From Diadema setosum (Eukaryota; Echinodermata; Echinoidea; Diadematoida; Diadematidae), in the NCBI RefSeq assembly GCF_964275005.1, contig NC_092705.1, positions 21,025,723 through 21,089,722 on the forward strand: 64,000 nt of DNA. The letters run 5' to 3'. Position numbers and translations under genes: made by a program. The notes under the pieces were generated by a model that saw only the letters and a list, made by a program, of their open reading frames with translations, did no database searches and had not been told where the DNA came from. Shown here in pieces: positions 23,426-36,900 of this stretch (the first letter of the stretch is position 1; every line of letters begins with the position of its first letter).

Positions 23426-23735
23426 GCCATGGGCAGCGAGTCGCCCGCATCGTTCAAGCCTGCATCCACCTCAGCTTCTTCTCAGCCTCGGTTGAAGCCC
23501 GCCCTCACGTTTCCTGATCTGCCCAAGTCTCAGGGTTCCTCCTTCTCCTTCCGTATGGACATCAAAGAAGTGATGGCTAAAAGCACATTCACGTTGTCAG
23601 GCAGAGGCCGATCCCCAACAACATCCCTTTCGCAGGGCGTCGCAAGGGAGGAACAGTTTGAAGAGGACGAGCTCGGGGACATGAGCTTCTTTAAGCCAGT
23701 TTTTCAGATGCCGCGTAGCTACGTGGCAAAAACAG
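23426..23735 (+). CDS. MGSES-type FG exon leading to RanBD3
   Basis: Acceptor CAAATAG, donor ACAG|GTTGGG, phase 0 to 1. The first part matches the tandem units (MGSESPA, FSFRMDIKEV). It then diverges into an acidic segment and FFKPVFQMPRSYVAKTG, which corresponds to the strand that precedes each RanBD. It therefore joins directly to 26,026. Its duplicate is the exon at 38,597. Confidence 0.8.
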
Positions 23736-24119
23736 GTTGGGCTATCACTTTTGGAAGTTTCTAAATTTTTCCCCAATTCAAATTTTCCTTTTTAAATGAT
23801 AGTGACACTTGAGTCGGTAGTCTGATGGCGAGTAGTGTTTTTACCACTTACGGGCAATTACTGACAAAGAAAACTGAATGAAGGGAACAAAAATTATGAA
23901 TTTAAGGTTTCATCTGATTAAAGAGGTTTATTTTGTAACCAATATTCTGTTCTGAAAACAAACGGCAATTATTTGAAATCAATTAAGGAGAAATGTTACC
24001 AGAAGAAAATTGAAATGATCACTTGTTCGACAGATGTGACACAACAACAACCTCACTGCTATATTGTGGTATTTTCCTGAGTGGCTAAACTACAAGTATT
24101 CTGTTCTACAGCAAGTGGA

Positions 24120-24330
24120 AATGCTTCCTGCTCAAGTCCAGATAGCTATACTCCGTTGGCAATGGCCAGCACGGTTGCAGTGGGCCAACCTTATTTCGTC
24201 ACTGTTGCACGTTGGATATTGAATGGGTATCCCGCATTGGGCTAACGTTCGCAATGGTCGGCACGGACGTATAGTCGATGAACTTAACGTTGGCTCGACG
24301 TTGGGCTATTGGCTGGCTCTGTTACATTGG
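24120..24330. repeat. Degenerate AACGTTGGC satellite (block I)
   Basis: Sequence rich in AACGTTGGCTC, GCACGTTGGATATTG and GGCAATGG-type phrases. It matches the longer array at 39,280-40,110 in the corresponding intron of block II. Further traces occur at ~25,770-25,930. Confidence 0.6.
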
Positions 24331-24359
24331 CTCCACATGGGCGATGGTCTGTACTTTCG

Positions 24360-25760
24360 CAGTCGGCGAACAACTTTGGATCAAAGGGGGAGGGGAATAA
24401 ATTGTACATTTTCATCTTCTTCTTGAAAACCCCACTATGGATTTTCACTAAACTTGGCAGGTAGCTTTCCTAGGGTAAAAGGATCTTCGTTTTTTCAAAG
24501 GGGCACAATGCGCAAAAGGGGGAGGGGAGGGAGGCCCAACCCCCCCTAAAAAAAAAGAATAAGGAATCTTTAAAAACTGCGTTCTCTAAAAATCAGAAGT
24601 GATGGAACTAAGTTAATACTCTGAGTTAGTACATTGATGACTGCAGCTGCAAGTTTGTTCATGACAGAGCGAGGGGTGTCACCCTTGGAGCACGGGGGGG
24701 GGGGGTCGAAATGGGGATCTAAATTGTACATTTTCATCTTCTGCTTGAACACCTCACGATGGGTATTCACCAAACCTGGATATGCTCTCAATTTGTTTAA
24801 GTGGGCACCATGATTGTCCTACGGGCCTCCAGAAGCAGAAGTGTTAGAGCTTATCTGAAATACTAAGTGTAAATACATTGATGAGTGTAGTTTCAAGTTT
24901 GTTTATGGAAGATCAGAGGTGACCCCCTTGGAGCCATCGAGAACGCGTGATCAAATTTTTGCCAAACGTACGTGGCATGTGTTTTCGCTTGGGTGATAGA
25001 ATAATTATACATTTGTACAGATGGGCACCATTCCTCACCTTCGGGCACCTTGCAGCACAATACCCGAGGTGTGTGTGTATGGGGGGGGGGGGGGGGCAAA
25101 AAAACCTTCAAACTTAAAAAATCTTTTCAAATCTTCTCTCAAACCCTAAGTGATAAGCTATGGTAGTCCTGTGTGTTATTTAAATTAGTGACTGTAGCTT
25201 CGAGTTTTTTTTTTTTGTGGCAGATTGGGGTGATGAGCGGGTGACCTTGAGATAATTCAAATGTGCGGTCATGTAGAGTATGAGTTGCTCTACCCAAGCG
25301 CCAAAATTATGACGATGATACATCAAACAATAACAAAGTTATATAGGGGGTACAATGTGCCCCCACCCCCTTTGAGCCTAGGAAGGGTCAAAATAGCTTG
25401 GGCTTTATAGGGTTAAGTGATAAGCTAAGGCAGTGTTGTGTGCTATTTAAATTAGTGACTGTAGCTTCGAGTTTGTAGAAGATTGGAGGGATGAGCGGGT
25501 GGGGGGGGGGGGGAAGGTGGGGGGGGGGGGAGGGAGACCATGGGAGACGGCAAACCTGGCAGGTAGCATCCCTAGGGGGATAGGATCTCAATTTGTTTAA
25601 ATGGGCACCATGCCCCACTTGGCTGGTACACAGGGCACAATGCCCATTGTCCCCAAATTTGGAAAATTGGAATATTGGAATATTGAAATGGACACCATGC
25701 CCCCCCATAGAAGCCTTCAAAGAATGCGTGGAAGGTGAACTTGCGATGCCAAGTTAGCAC
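24360..25760. repeat. Degenerate tandem repeat with G-runs, ~320 bp period
   Basis: AAATTGTACATTTTCATCTTCT occurs near 24,398 and again near 24,720; GGCAGGTAGC(T/A)T with CCTAGGG occurs near 24,460 and 25,557; GTTTAA(G/A)TGGGCACCATG occurs near 24,796 and 25,596. Each unit includes a long G tract (24,698; 25,081; 25,500-25,530). It is absent from the equivalent block II intron, so it is a block I insertion or expansion. Confidence 0.6.
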
Positions 25761-26025
25761 TAGACCACCGGTCGCAGTGTCGGTAAGCTAACGTTAGCTC
25801 AACGTTGCGCCACTAGATAGGAATACTACGCTGGCCAAATATCGGTCTAACATACATTGTAGTACTTGCACGTTGGCCAAACGTCAAAAATACGTCTAAC
25901 TTAAAAACCCTGTGGTTTAACAGGAACTGCACATTCGTGCATTTTCAAAAGATGCCATTTTGACGGTCGTGTCATGTTGGCGTGTTCAGACCACCTAAAG
26001 TGACTTCCTTTTCCTCTTCCAACAG

Positions 26026-26180
26026 GAGAGGAGGGAGAGGAGGAGAAGTTCAAACATCGCGCCAAGCTGTTTCGCTATGACCTCGAGCCAAAGCAGTGGA
26101 AAGAGCGCGGCGTCGGTAACATCAAGCTGCTCTACAACGCCGCAACGCAATCCTACCGAATCGTGATGAGAAGGGACCAA
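26026..26180 (+). CDS. RANBP2: RanBD3, first half exon
   Basis: Acceptor TCCAACAG, donor CAA|GTAATC, phase 1 to 0. It encodes the acidic [29 protein letters not shown] and IVMRRDQ, all standard RanBD elements. It is nearly identical to the RanBD4 half at 42,240; differences include P for S before KQW and N for D in GVGNIK. Confidence 0.9.
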
Positions 26181-26833
26181 GTAATCCTTTTCGTATTGAG
26201 CTATTCATTATTTTTTTTAAGTGTTTCATCTCCAAATACTTAAAAAAATCCCAAAACATCGCATCCTGCTGTTCTCACGTTGACAGGGTCAAAAGAAAAA
26301 GAAAAATGTGTGCCTAGGACGAATTTCTCACACAGCCTGTGCCTCTGGTTTTTAGGCATACCTGTTAGAATTTAATGCAGACATTAAACAGAGTTTACGG
26401 GTTAAGGGGTACTTTGTAACACTGTACATATCTTTAAAGTCTGGAAAAGATTCTATTCTTTCCTATTTGAAATTGTAAGTTCATTCATCAAATCCATCTC
26501 TTTTGAAAGGGGAGGAAACTATTGTAATGAAGAATGATTCCTTATATTAATGTTATCCAACAACACAACATAGATACGTGAAATCTTTTACATCAATGCT
26601 GGCACAGACAAATCAGTGGCTATAATCCGTGGCCACAAGATGGAGCCGTAAAAGTTCTGTAAGATATCTAGAATGATATACCTGTGAGTCTATACATTGC
26701 CAAAGGTTGTCAATTTTGTCTGAAATGTAATGTCCGTAACGCTGGAACTGCCCCAAAGGTTCAGGAAAGAAGTGCAATTAATGTGAAACCCAAATATGAT
26801 CAGTACATTTTCCTCCGATCATACTCCATCCAG
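26181..26833. other. RanBD3 intron
   Basis: Closely related to the flanks of the RanBD4 intron (42,395-43,290 and 45,800-45,926). It lacks the ~2.5 kb middle piece found there. One TAATGTCCGTAACG motif remains at ~26,727. No gene. Confidence 0.6.
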
Positions 26834-27080
26834 GTCTTTAAGGTCTGCGCCAATCACCATGTCACTCTGTCGCTTGAGCTCCGGCCAATGGCCGGCTCGG
26901 ACCGTACATGGGTTTGGTCAGCCATGGATGCCTCGGAAGACGAGATGGTCAACGAGCAGCTGGCTGTTCGTTTCAATACAGCTGACGTGGCCAAAAACTT
27001 CAAGGTTGCCATTGAGAAGGCCAAGGAAGACTTACAGAGAAGCAAGAAGTCTGGTGAAGCCAAGACTACCCTCACCAAAG
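26834..27080 (+). CDS. RANBP2: RanBD3, second half exon
   Basis: Acceptor CATCCAG, donor AAAG|GTTAGT, phase 0 to 1. It encodes VFKVCANHHVT, LRPMAGSDRTWVWSAMD and a C-terminal helix ending in a lysine-rich stretch. The phase fits the FG exon at 37,789. Its duplicate is 45,927-46,173, with the same length. Confidence 0.9.
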
Positions 27081-27734
27081 GTTAGTTTACCATCCTAACT
27101 CATCCTTTCACATGACAGATGTATACTTTGGATGATTTATTATGAACGTATTTATTGCAAAGAGAAGGTTATTTTAAAATAAAGCTCCATGGGGTAAGGT
27201 GTCCATTTTATACTCTGTCATACTTCAATCATACTCCCAAGTTTGTTATCCTATCTACCGCCAATTATTTGACTGTAGACTTTGTAGAAAAAGTGAGAAG
27301 GTTAGTTTACTCTCAAGAAATAATTTGCGTTAATGTGCGTGTGCGGGGGGGGGGGGGGGATATCCCTCGCATGACCGTACTCTGTGGATGGTCTGTTATG
27401 AACGCGTATTGCAAAAAGTTTATCTTGAAATAAAGCAGTCTGTCAGATATATACGTAAAAGCTGGAGTGCAATAAAAGCAAGTAACCGAGCATTTTGGTC
27501 TACTCCTCAAGCGAGTACTGTATCGAAAATTCACCTCCCACCCATTCTTGCGGACTATTTGTAAGGAACCTGGGGGGGGGGGGGGGGGGCTTTGGGGCCT
27601 CCTTCATGTCCTTGGGGCAAGATGTCAAATTGTATATTCTGTTGCACAGGAGCAAATTTTGACTATAATTATACTTTCCGTATTTTGTAGTCAAAATCAA
27701 ATCTATGAAATTATGAGCCTCTGTTTATGAAGAG

Positions 27735-28340
27735 TTTTATTATGCCTCCACCACGATGTTTACGTGTCGTCCTTCCGTCCTCCGTCCGTTATCAATTATT
27801 GTAGGCATCATGAATTAAACACCGTTTGAGGTAACGTAATAAAAATTGGAATATGTATGTTTTAGAGGACGAAGCTCTAAGACGCGCTCTAGGTCAAAGG
27901 CCTTAGGCCAATGTCAAATTTTAAAATGTTACTATTTTTACTCCTACCTTTATAATGCCTGAAGGCATATTCATGAAGCTTTGAGTATGTAGTACGTATT
28001 ATGAGGTAAAGATTATATAGAGAAAGTTTAAGGCCATCGGGTCTGAGGGCAAATGTCAATTGAAAATGCTATACTTTCACGTTTCTCTCCGTAACTCGGA
28101 AATGGCTCGAGGTATTTTTACGAAACTAAGTACATGTCCATGTACATGCATTGTCCTGGCATGATTATCTTGGGATGTCTTGGTCATGAGATCAGTGGTC
28201 ATGGCTCAAAGGCCAGGTTTGAATGCTAAAATTATACTACTTACTCGTGAAATTACAATATTTTCTCCATACGGCCTAATGTGTATGTACCTTAGAAGTG
28301 AGTAAGGACTCAACATATCAATTATTATATTGTACGCTTA
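27735..28340. mobile_element. Interspersed repeat (CGTCCGTCC type)
   Basis: It begins GCCTCCACCACGATG and CCTTCCGTCCTCCGTCCG and continues with GGTCAAAGGCC and AACTCGGAAATGGCTCGAGG phrases. This style is common in dispersed repeats of marine invertebrates. No terminal repeats or frames were found, so classification is open. Confidence 0.35.
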
Positions 28341-28456
28341 ACTAATTTTCTCATACGTGTACACTCAGCAAAAAAAAAAGAAAAAAAGAGAGAGAAAGTA
28401 AACACTTTTTCAAGTTCATTGTTCTCAAAGATTATTTGACTAATAGTAATATTTTA

Positions 28457-29070
28457 TATACCACGTTAAAGTTGATTTAATTGGCTATCAACCTAGAAGA
28501 TTAATGAAAAGGAAAACTTTACGCATGAGTAAACACATTCGTTTCCTTCTTCCAAGGCACAAACGTAAAAAAAATGCAAAAATGGACAAGTTGTTATTCA
28601 AGCACATGTGCTCTTCCATGTAACAATGAAAACAAATGACATATTCATAAGAAGAAATGTAAATTAATTTGCAAAAATCAACCTATAATATGAAAAAGAA
28701 TGAAGAAATTTTGTCCATTTTATCACCACTTCGGCTTACTACCTATGTCATTTAAAGTTTGAGCTGACGGAAAATTCTTATGTTCGCCCTTCAGTTTTCC
28801 CGCTATGGTTTTGTTTGAGAATATAAAGCGAAACAAGGGAATGGAAACTTATTTCTGCTATTTCATTCATGTCTCTCATTGCGTTTAATTGGTATTTTGT
28901 TATCATTGCTATCTTGAGGGGGATTTGCAAACGAATTTCAACTTGTCACTTTCTGCAATTTTTACTTTTCTGCTTTGCAGTACAAAAGGGAATGTGTTAA
29001 CTTATGCGTAAAGTTTCCCTTTTGTGTTGACCTACTAGGTTGATAGGCAATTACCTTTAATGTGGTATAT
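28457..29070. mobile_element. Element with ~100-bp terminal inverted repeats
   Basis: The left end TATACCACGTTAAAG, followed by GGCTATCAACCTAG and AACTTTACGCAT, is mirrored at the right end by ATGCGTAAAGTTTCCC, CTAGGTTGATAGGCAA and CTTTAATGTGGTATA. The interior (~400 bp) has no coding frame. This is a non-autonomous DNA transposon or MITE in the RanBD3-FG intron. Confidence 0.7.
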
Positions 29071-29348
29071 GACACAATGATTTTTATATAAATCTGCTTT
29101 GAAAAATATGACCTGGAAAAAGCATTTACTTTGTTTGTTTGTTTGTTTGTTTTTTTTTTGCTGAGGGTATCACTGCAAAATGCTTCCGGAGGGTAAGATT
29201 CGGGTCATGGGGTAAAGTCAAGTCAGGACGAGGGCGTCAATGGAGTGAGCACACAATTTTTGCTTGTCTCAAAAAGGCATCTAATTCTTCCCAAATTGGG
29301 GCAAAAGGACACATTCTGTGGAATTCACATTAAGCCTGATTTGAATCA

Positions 29349-30345
29349 TCGACGTTCACTTTCAAAATGGACCAGCAGCTTCAGAAAAGACCAAAGAGGC
29401 TGGCCGCCACGAAGCCGAAACACTACGGCACAACTCACACCATCCGCAAGTCGCCTGTAACTAACTCGAAAAGCCCGCCAAATTCAAATGCGTTGCCCGG
29501 GTCTGCTGTCGCCACAAGCACCTGTAGCCCTGGAGCTGAACCAACGCCCGCACCTATGGCGTAGCAGGAAGATGGCGCTTAGTACATCGCTGAACCTGAT
29601 ATTCATGACAATATGGCCGCCATGGACGACCCTGAAGCCCCGCTCGCACCACCTGATATCTCCGACTCCATCCTGTCGCCTATGTCCCTGAAGCTTGACG
29701 CATTCTTCACATCTACAACAGACAAATTTGAACGCATGATCAGAAACGCGGTAGACAGCTTCATTTCAAAGCTCAGTGAGTTGGAAGGAAAAATCGGCGC
29801 CTCCTTGGAGTTTGAGCGGGAAAGAATCGACAACCTGCAAACAAATCAGTCCAAGCTGGAGGAGAGAATGGAGAAAATGGAAAGAGAAATGGAAGAAATG
29901 AGAGCCAACGTGAGCAGAAACGCAGCAGCTGCAAACAAGAGTGAGCGGTTCCTGAGGAGGAATAACTTCCGTCTTGTTGGAATACGAGGTTCCACTGGGC
30001 CAACGGGAAAATTGTGTCGACATCGTAGAGGAAGTCCTGCGAGAGAAATTTGATATGAGCTGCAAGGTGGAAAGAGCACACAGAGATGGACGACGATCCG
30101 AAGGCAAGCCGAGGCATATCCTGGTCAAGTTGCTCTCCTATCGGCAGAAAGTAGATGTGATGAAACGTGCGCGTGAAGTCCTGAAAAACGAGCCATACTT
30201 CATGGTTGATGATCTCACCCCCAGCGACCTTCAGGAAAAACAGAAACATGTCAAGAAAGTCCAAGATCTGTACAAACAAGTTACTAAACTTCGATTTTTT
30301 TTTTTTGGCAGGAAAGTGGCGCCAAACGGGTGGTGTCCCATTTAA
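29349..30345 (+). mobile_element. L1-type ORF1 fragment (non-LTR retrotransposon)
   Basis: Frames at 29,613-30,053 and 29,974-30,345 overlap across a frameshift near 30,000. The first encodes a long coiled coil (LQTNQSKLEERMEKMERE) followed by RRNNFRLVGI. The second continues with IVEEVLREKF, ERAHRDG and PRHILVKLLSYRQK, then DDLTPSDLQEKQK. This coiled coil, RRM-like domain and C-terminal domain order is that of the L1/Tx1 ORF1 RNA-binding protein. No linked reverse transcriptase follows, so the copy is incomplete. Confidence 0.8.
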
Positions 30346-33300
30346 CTTTGAGTGAGGATTCTCTTACCACTTAAACTTACCTTACTAGATGTAGGTTTAA
30401 ATTTTCATGATAGGCAGGAATCTGTTCAATTACCATGTAATGATTGTATAATTCTGACAGGGAATCAGATTTTTTTTTTTAACATAAATGTTGACGATGA
30501 AAACTGTCACATGTGATAATTTTTGATAAGACAAACCGGTAGTTTTAAAAGTAGCCTGTATATCTGATACAGTGCAGGTATACTCACATTTATTTTTCCT
30601 CAACCATTTTTGGGTGATTGAATAAGTGATTTTGAAACAGGTGTATTTTTTGTTTTTTATGTCATTGAGTGATAAAGTACGAAAATCACTAATTTACCGT
30701 ATTTGTTAAATAAAAACACATTTTTGACCCTCATACCAAGGCATGTTTGCATATGTTTTTCTTTATCTCTACCATTCTTGCTGCATTGATAAGAACTGAA
30801 TAGTTGATTTTTTTTTTGATAAATTAGCCTGTCTGTAATTTTGAGACATAATATAACAGTCACGTTTAATATGAACGCACTTATATTTTGTAATAATCAT
30901 TTCTAACCGTAATATCGGTGATCTATGATTATCTACATTCCAAATAAGCCAAATGTCTATGAATTTCAAATTCTTTTTTGTTAATAAGAAATAATAATCA
31001 GAGTTAAATACGGATGCTAAGACATTTGATATATATTGTGTAATTTGTTTTATGGAGTTTTGATAATGCATCCAACTCGTTGTACAATGCTCAAGGTGGG
31101 TATACACTAACTGCTTGGCATTCAGATATTTTCCTGACACCATCCTATCATGGCAACATTATTACTAAATAGAATGGCGTTACTGCATGGATATCTGATA
31201 ATTGACAGGTGTAGGTAAAATTTTCAGTCATATTAAAGGAACATTCATATATTTGATGTTGTTATAGTTTTTCTATGATGTAAATTTGTAATACATTTGA
31301 GATAATGTATATGAATTTTGAGGGCTTCTGCAAGCGCTATGTATTATAACATACGCTTGTAATTAGCTGATTTGCGGGTTTTTTTTTTCTTTGAGTCATT
31401 ACAGCCGAAATGCAAAAAACCATAATCGCCTTCTACAATGTATTCGACCATCCAGGGCCGCCTATACAGTCTCTCAATCTGTTCGCCCCCATTAGTATTT
31501 TACTGCATACTTTTGCTAGGTTGTGCTCATGTATCCATTGAGATCATTACAAAAAAAAAGCGATTTGACAAAAGCTGTGTTAGTCATTATCCTTTTTTTT
31601 TGTATCTACAGCTGCATGACGGCAGTTGCTCGTTATTGAGTCATTATAGCCCTACTGTTTTGATCCTTGGTATATATTCCATCATGGCTAAAACCAAACT
31701 GTTGTCTAAAATAAACGGATAAAACAGGACACAAAATTTATAATTGTTGTTGTTGACCATCACTCAAACAACAAACGATACATTTTTTTAAAAATTGTTC
31801 TCGGTGACTTCATTTCTTTTTCTTTCTCTTGATGGAAAAATACAAATATGAAGATTTATGAGCTATAAATGCATTTCTTTAGGAGAGCTGTTTTTGAATA
31901 AACTGTTCCTCTTTCTCATTTATAGATATAATAACGGCTGGAAATTTGAATGTACAATATGGTGTATCCATATCTGTTTGATGCAAGTTGCATGTTAATA
32001 ACATGTATAGCAGTGTCCTATTTGATTTGACTTAGAGTTATAAATAGGAATAATCATTTTATTTTGCATCATTATACAGAATAATTCTTTCGTTGACTCG
32101 TATAACTGACGTGCATGTGCAATCTATAAAGCAAGTCACATAATGCACGTTTATGATTACGTCATCCACGTGGACACCAGGTTTGTCATTAACGAATAAT
32201 TTTCTCGGTTTTTTTTTTCCATTGACAATGTCCACTTTCATTTGTGCAGTAACCGGTTCCTCCAAGATCACTGACTACAATGTTTGTTCCGTTCATCCTA
32301 AAAAAATTAGCCATCAATCATTTTCTTTTCCCCCGCAATTCGAATATATAATGTTTCCTTTTCCTACACAAGCGCATCTATATTTATAGTTATGGCAGGC
32401 ATGATTCACGTTTTATTTAACCATTGTACAAAGAGACTCACTGTCGATTTTCTCCGTATTCTGTATTCTCAAAGGTTTCCTGGTGTTCAGTAAAGCTGGA
32501 TAAATAGACCACAGAAATGTCCATCCTCAATTGTAATACTTGTATCACACGATTATTTCAGTACGCCCTCGTATATTTGCACTTTCTCCCTTCTTCATTT
32601 CTTTTTCAAAAAGTAGTATCTTTACTAATACGAGCATTATTTTGGTCCCTGTCATTGACGATTATATCTACTTACCTTGGCAAAGCAGTCGGCTCTTTAA
32701 CCAGTGATTATGAACCCTACCCCATAGTTTTTGTCTGCCGTGGTTGCTCCTCGTGACACTGTAACGACGAGGTCCCTCTGAAATGTGTTGTCATGCGGTT
32801 CCTTTGTTTACTGGAATTTTGTTCGAGAGTGCAGGCATGCTGATTCTATCTCGTGAATGAGTTCGATTTTGCAAATTCTTGTTTCATGCAAGCCTCTGCT
32901 TATAAACAACCCGGTATTTGCAGGTCGTTGGATTATGGACCCATGAATTATCACACGATCGATTTTCATTACTATTATCCTTATTAGTTTGAATCACAAT
33001 GTCAACCTGCCACACACACGCATCTCATAGTTATGCAGTTCTGTTAAAATGTTAAGTATTACAGACCGCAGTTCTGTTAAAATGTTATGTCATAGAGATC
33101 TACGGTTGTCGGACACCGGGAAATTTTCTCCAGTTGTGTTCCAAGTCTGTAAACACTCTCCTAAAATGTCTCGCTTTGTTGTTTTTTCTTTCTTTATAGT
33201 GCTTCGTTTATCGACTGCAAGAATGTTCATGGCTACTCTTCATTTGTTTGAGCTTGCGTGTGTGTAGGTTCTATTTGTATGCTGTTTACATTAAGGGAGT

Positions 33301-33902
33301 CGTTGTCACTTACCCTGTGTCTCTGTATGCAGCCTACTACATGGGGATAAAGAACCCTCCTATTCATGTTATATGAACAGTCATGTATTACACATATGTC
33401 CCCTTAATTTATCCAGTTAAGTTTTATACCCATCATATATGATTCTGATTTCCACACAATAATAAAGGAATATAGTTTCTATTGGTACATTTGATTTCTT
33501 TTTTGCATATGCATGACCACCTTTTTCTGTGTTTGCTGTTGTTTACTCAAAGAACGTTGACGGTGTATTGTCCTTTTTGTCCCCTATCTTGAAAATTTAT
33601 CTGATTTGAGACTAGCAATGCTCAATTCTCATGTTACGACACGATTTGATACATATGCATGTATTTATGTTGTCTTTCTGTCCTTCTTTCTCTGTCCTCT
33701 TCCTTGTGTTTGTCCTCTCACACCTATCTTCCTATTCAGAATTCTATGTTTAAGTGTATTTGCCTACTCGCTGTACGATCCGCGAAACCGGAATTGTTTG
33801 TACTTCACCTACATGCATGTTAGAATATCTCATACTTCAACCCCGGCAGTTGATATGCTTTCATCTTAGATTTTATGCTCCTCCTTATGGCTTGTCAACT
33901 CA
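30346..33902. other. Intron, little recognisable
   Basis: AT-rich sequence with no conserved frame on either strand. The last part (~33,600-33,900) may be the 5' region of the retrotransposon that starts at 33,903. No exon of the RanBP2-like gene was recognised here. Confidence 0.4.
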
Positions 33903-36900
33903 GTGATTCCCTTCAACTTCAGTGATTCCCTTAATGATGATGAACTTTATGATTTGTTTAGACGATCCCCTACAGAATTAAGTCGGATAAATTCACGTTC
34001 TTCTGTTGTTTTTGATAATCTCAGTGCCAATAATGTTAATTTGTCTTCGAAAGATTTGTATGATGATTTCGATTTTGAATATGATTCCTCTCATATTTCT
34101 TCAAAGTATGTTACAGTTGATCAATTCACAGATCTTGTAAAAAGTTTTTTCAGAAAGTACATGTTTTATGTTACATTTGAACATCAGGAGTATAAATAAG
34201 CATTTTGATGATTTACAGATATTATCAGGTAACCAAATGAAAGAACACGTTTCTGTAATAGGTTTAACTGAAACATGGTTATCTTCTGATATCAATTTAC
34301 CATATGCATTAAATGGTTATGAGTTAATTGTTAATAATAGAGTGAATAGGACGGGCGGTGGGGTTGCTTTTTATTTATCACAGAAATTTGAGTTCACTGT
34401 TTGTGATGAATTAGAAATAATGAATGATATTATAGAGTCTTTGTTTGTGGAAATTTCCATTCCGCAAAGTAAAAACATTATTGTTGGTATTGTTTATGGA
34501 CCCCCAAGTTCTAATCCTAAGGATTTTTTGAGTTGTATCATAAATCTATTAAAAAATCCCCTTTTGGTGAACAAAAATATTTTTATAATGGGTGATTTTA
34601 ATATTGATTTTTTTGAAATATTTTTGTCAGCCTCATTTTTGCCATTGATTTCGAAACCCACAAGCGTTACAAAAAATTCCGCCACCCTTCTCGATGATAT
34701 TTTCACTAATGTTTTGCAAATGTTGAACTCTTCTATAATTTTATCCGATATGACCGATCATTTCCCTATTATAGCATGTTTTGATTTCGGGTATTCGGTT
34801 AGTAAGTTTGGTTTTTCTCCAACCAGACGTAGGGCTACACCAGAAAATTTGGCTAGCCTTGGTGCTAGCTTAGATAGGGCTGATTGGTCAAGTGTTTATG
34901 AATGTGAGGATGTTTATATATCATTTAATAATATCAGGGATAATTAATAATCATTTAGATGAATGTATACCTAAATTAAAAGATAAGTTAATTAATTATA
35001 AATCATCCCCCAGATTACCATGGATATCAAAATCTCTTCTTCGTTCAATTAATAGGAAAAATAGGTTATATTATAAATTCAAAATGAAAAAAACTGAGAA
35101 GTCAAAAGAAAAATACACTTCCTATAGAAATACTTTAACGAAGATTATACGATTGGAAAAGAGGAAATATTATATGTTTCAGTTAGAAGAATATAGACAT
35201 GATATGAAGAATACGTGGAAGGTTTTGAACCAGGCCATTAATATATCAAAAAATAAATCAAATATTACAAAAATAAGATATGATAACAAAATATATGAAG
35301 ATCCAAATGATATAGTTAATATTTTTAATTCTTATTTTTTCAATGATTGGGGAGAATTTGGCAAAAAGGGTACCACAGTCAAATACGCATTTTTCAACAT
35401 TTTTAGGTAAATCTAATTCAAGTTCTATCTTTTTGTTCCAACTACGAAATATGAAATTATTGATATTGTTACTGCAATGAATAACAAGCGAAGTGCTGGT
35501 TACGATGACATAAGTAATTTTATTTTAAAGGGAATTATATATTAAAGAGAATTATATTTCAATCGCTGATCCACTTTCACATATTTTTAATAGATCTATA
35601 TCATCTGGTGTTTTTCCTGATTTCATGAAAATAGCTAAGGTTTTCCCTTCATTCAAAAAAGGAGATGGTTCTGATACGAGTAATAACCAGGCCCATTTCA
35701 TTGCTTTCATCTTTATCTAAAATTTTGGAAAAATTGATATTTAAAAGAACAATTAATTTTTTAACTTTTCATAATGTTTTTACAAATTCTCAATTTGGGT
35801 TTCGTCAGAAACACAGTACCATTCATGCCCTTTTGAAGTTTATCGACCACGCAGCGCATACTATTGATAATCATTCTCATCTAATTGGTATATTCCTGGA
35901 CTTCTCCAAGGCCTTCGATACAATAAATCATGAAATTTTACTTTACAAGTTGTCTCATTACGGAATAAGGGGGAAGACCTTGGAGTGGTTCAGGAGCTAC
36001 CTGCAAAACCGCAAACAATACGTATCTCTGAATGAGAACGTTTCAAGTCTCGAATTTATTAAGTGTGGCGTCCCACAGGGTAGCTTATTAGGACCTTTAC
36101 TTTTTATCATTTATATTAATGATTTTTGCAGATCATCCGACGTGTTGTCATTTATACTTTTTGCTGATGATTCAAATATTTTCTTTTCGCATCAAAATCC
36201 TGATAAACTTGTGCAGATCGTTAATTTCGAATTGAAAAAAGTGACCAAGTGGACAAGAGCTAATAAGTTATCTCTTAATCTTTTGAAAACTAAATATATG
36301 TTATTTAGTAATTCTATAGACGTTTTACATAGAGAGATTATTTTTGATGACACTCAATTATAACGCGTATCTCATATAAAATTTCTTGGGATTACAGTAG
36401 ACGATAAACTTTCATGGAGGCCACATATTATTAACATTAGCGCAATAATTTCACGTAATATTGGTGTCATTAATAGACTTAAGTTTCATATTCCATTGTC
36501 TTCTTTGCTGACGTTGTATTCCTCTTCAATTTTACCTTATCTTAATTACGGTCTTTTAGCATGGGGTAGCGCTCATAAAACTTTATTAGATAGACTACTG
36601 TTATTACAAAAAAGGGCACTTCGTGTTATTTGTGGCGTCCCGCCACGTTCCCATACAGATCCATTATTCACTAAATATAAGATTTTAAGAATTAAAGATT
36701 TGTATTTTTTTTTAAACTTGGACAGTTTATGTTTAATTTCAACGCAAATGCACTTCCCTGTATATTCAATTCAATGTTTACAAGAAATCAGTTTTTTCAT
36801 AATTATCCCACCAGGCAATCTACTGAGTTTCATTTACCCCTTTTGAGAACATTCGGCTCAGAATACATTTATATACACAGGCCCTAGATTCTGGAATTCA

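Noticed and set aside
30346..33902. Further reverse transcriptase of the L1-type element at 29,349
   Set aside because: No RT motifs occur here. The next RT belongs to a different, CR1/L2-like element with its own endonuclease from 34,168.
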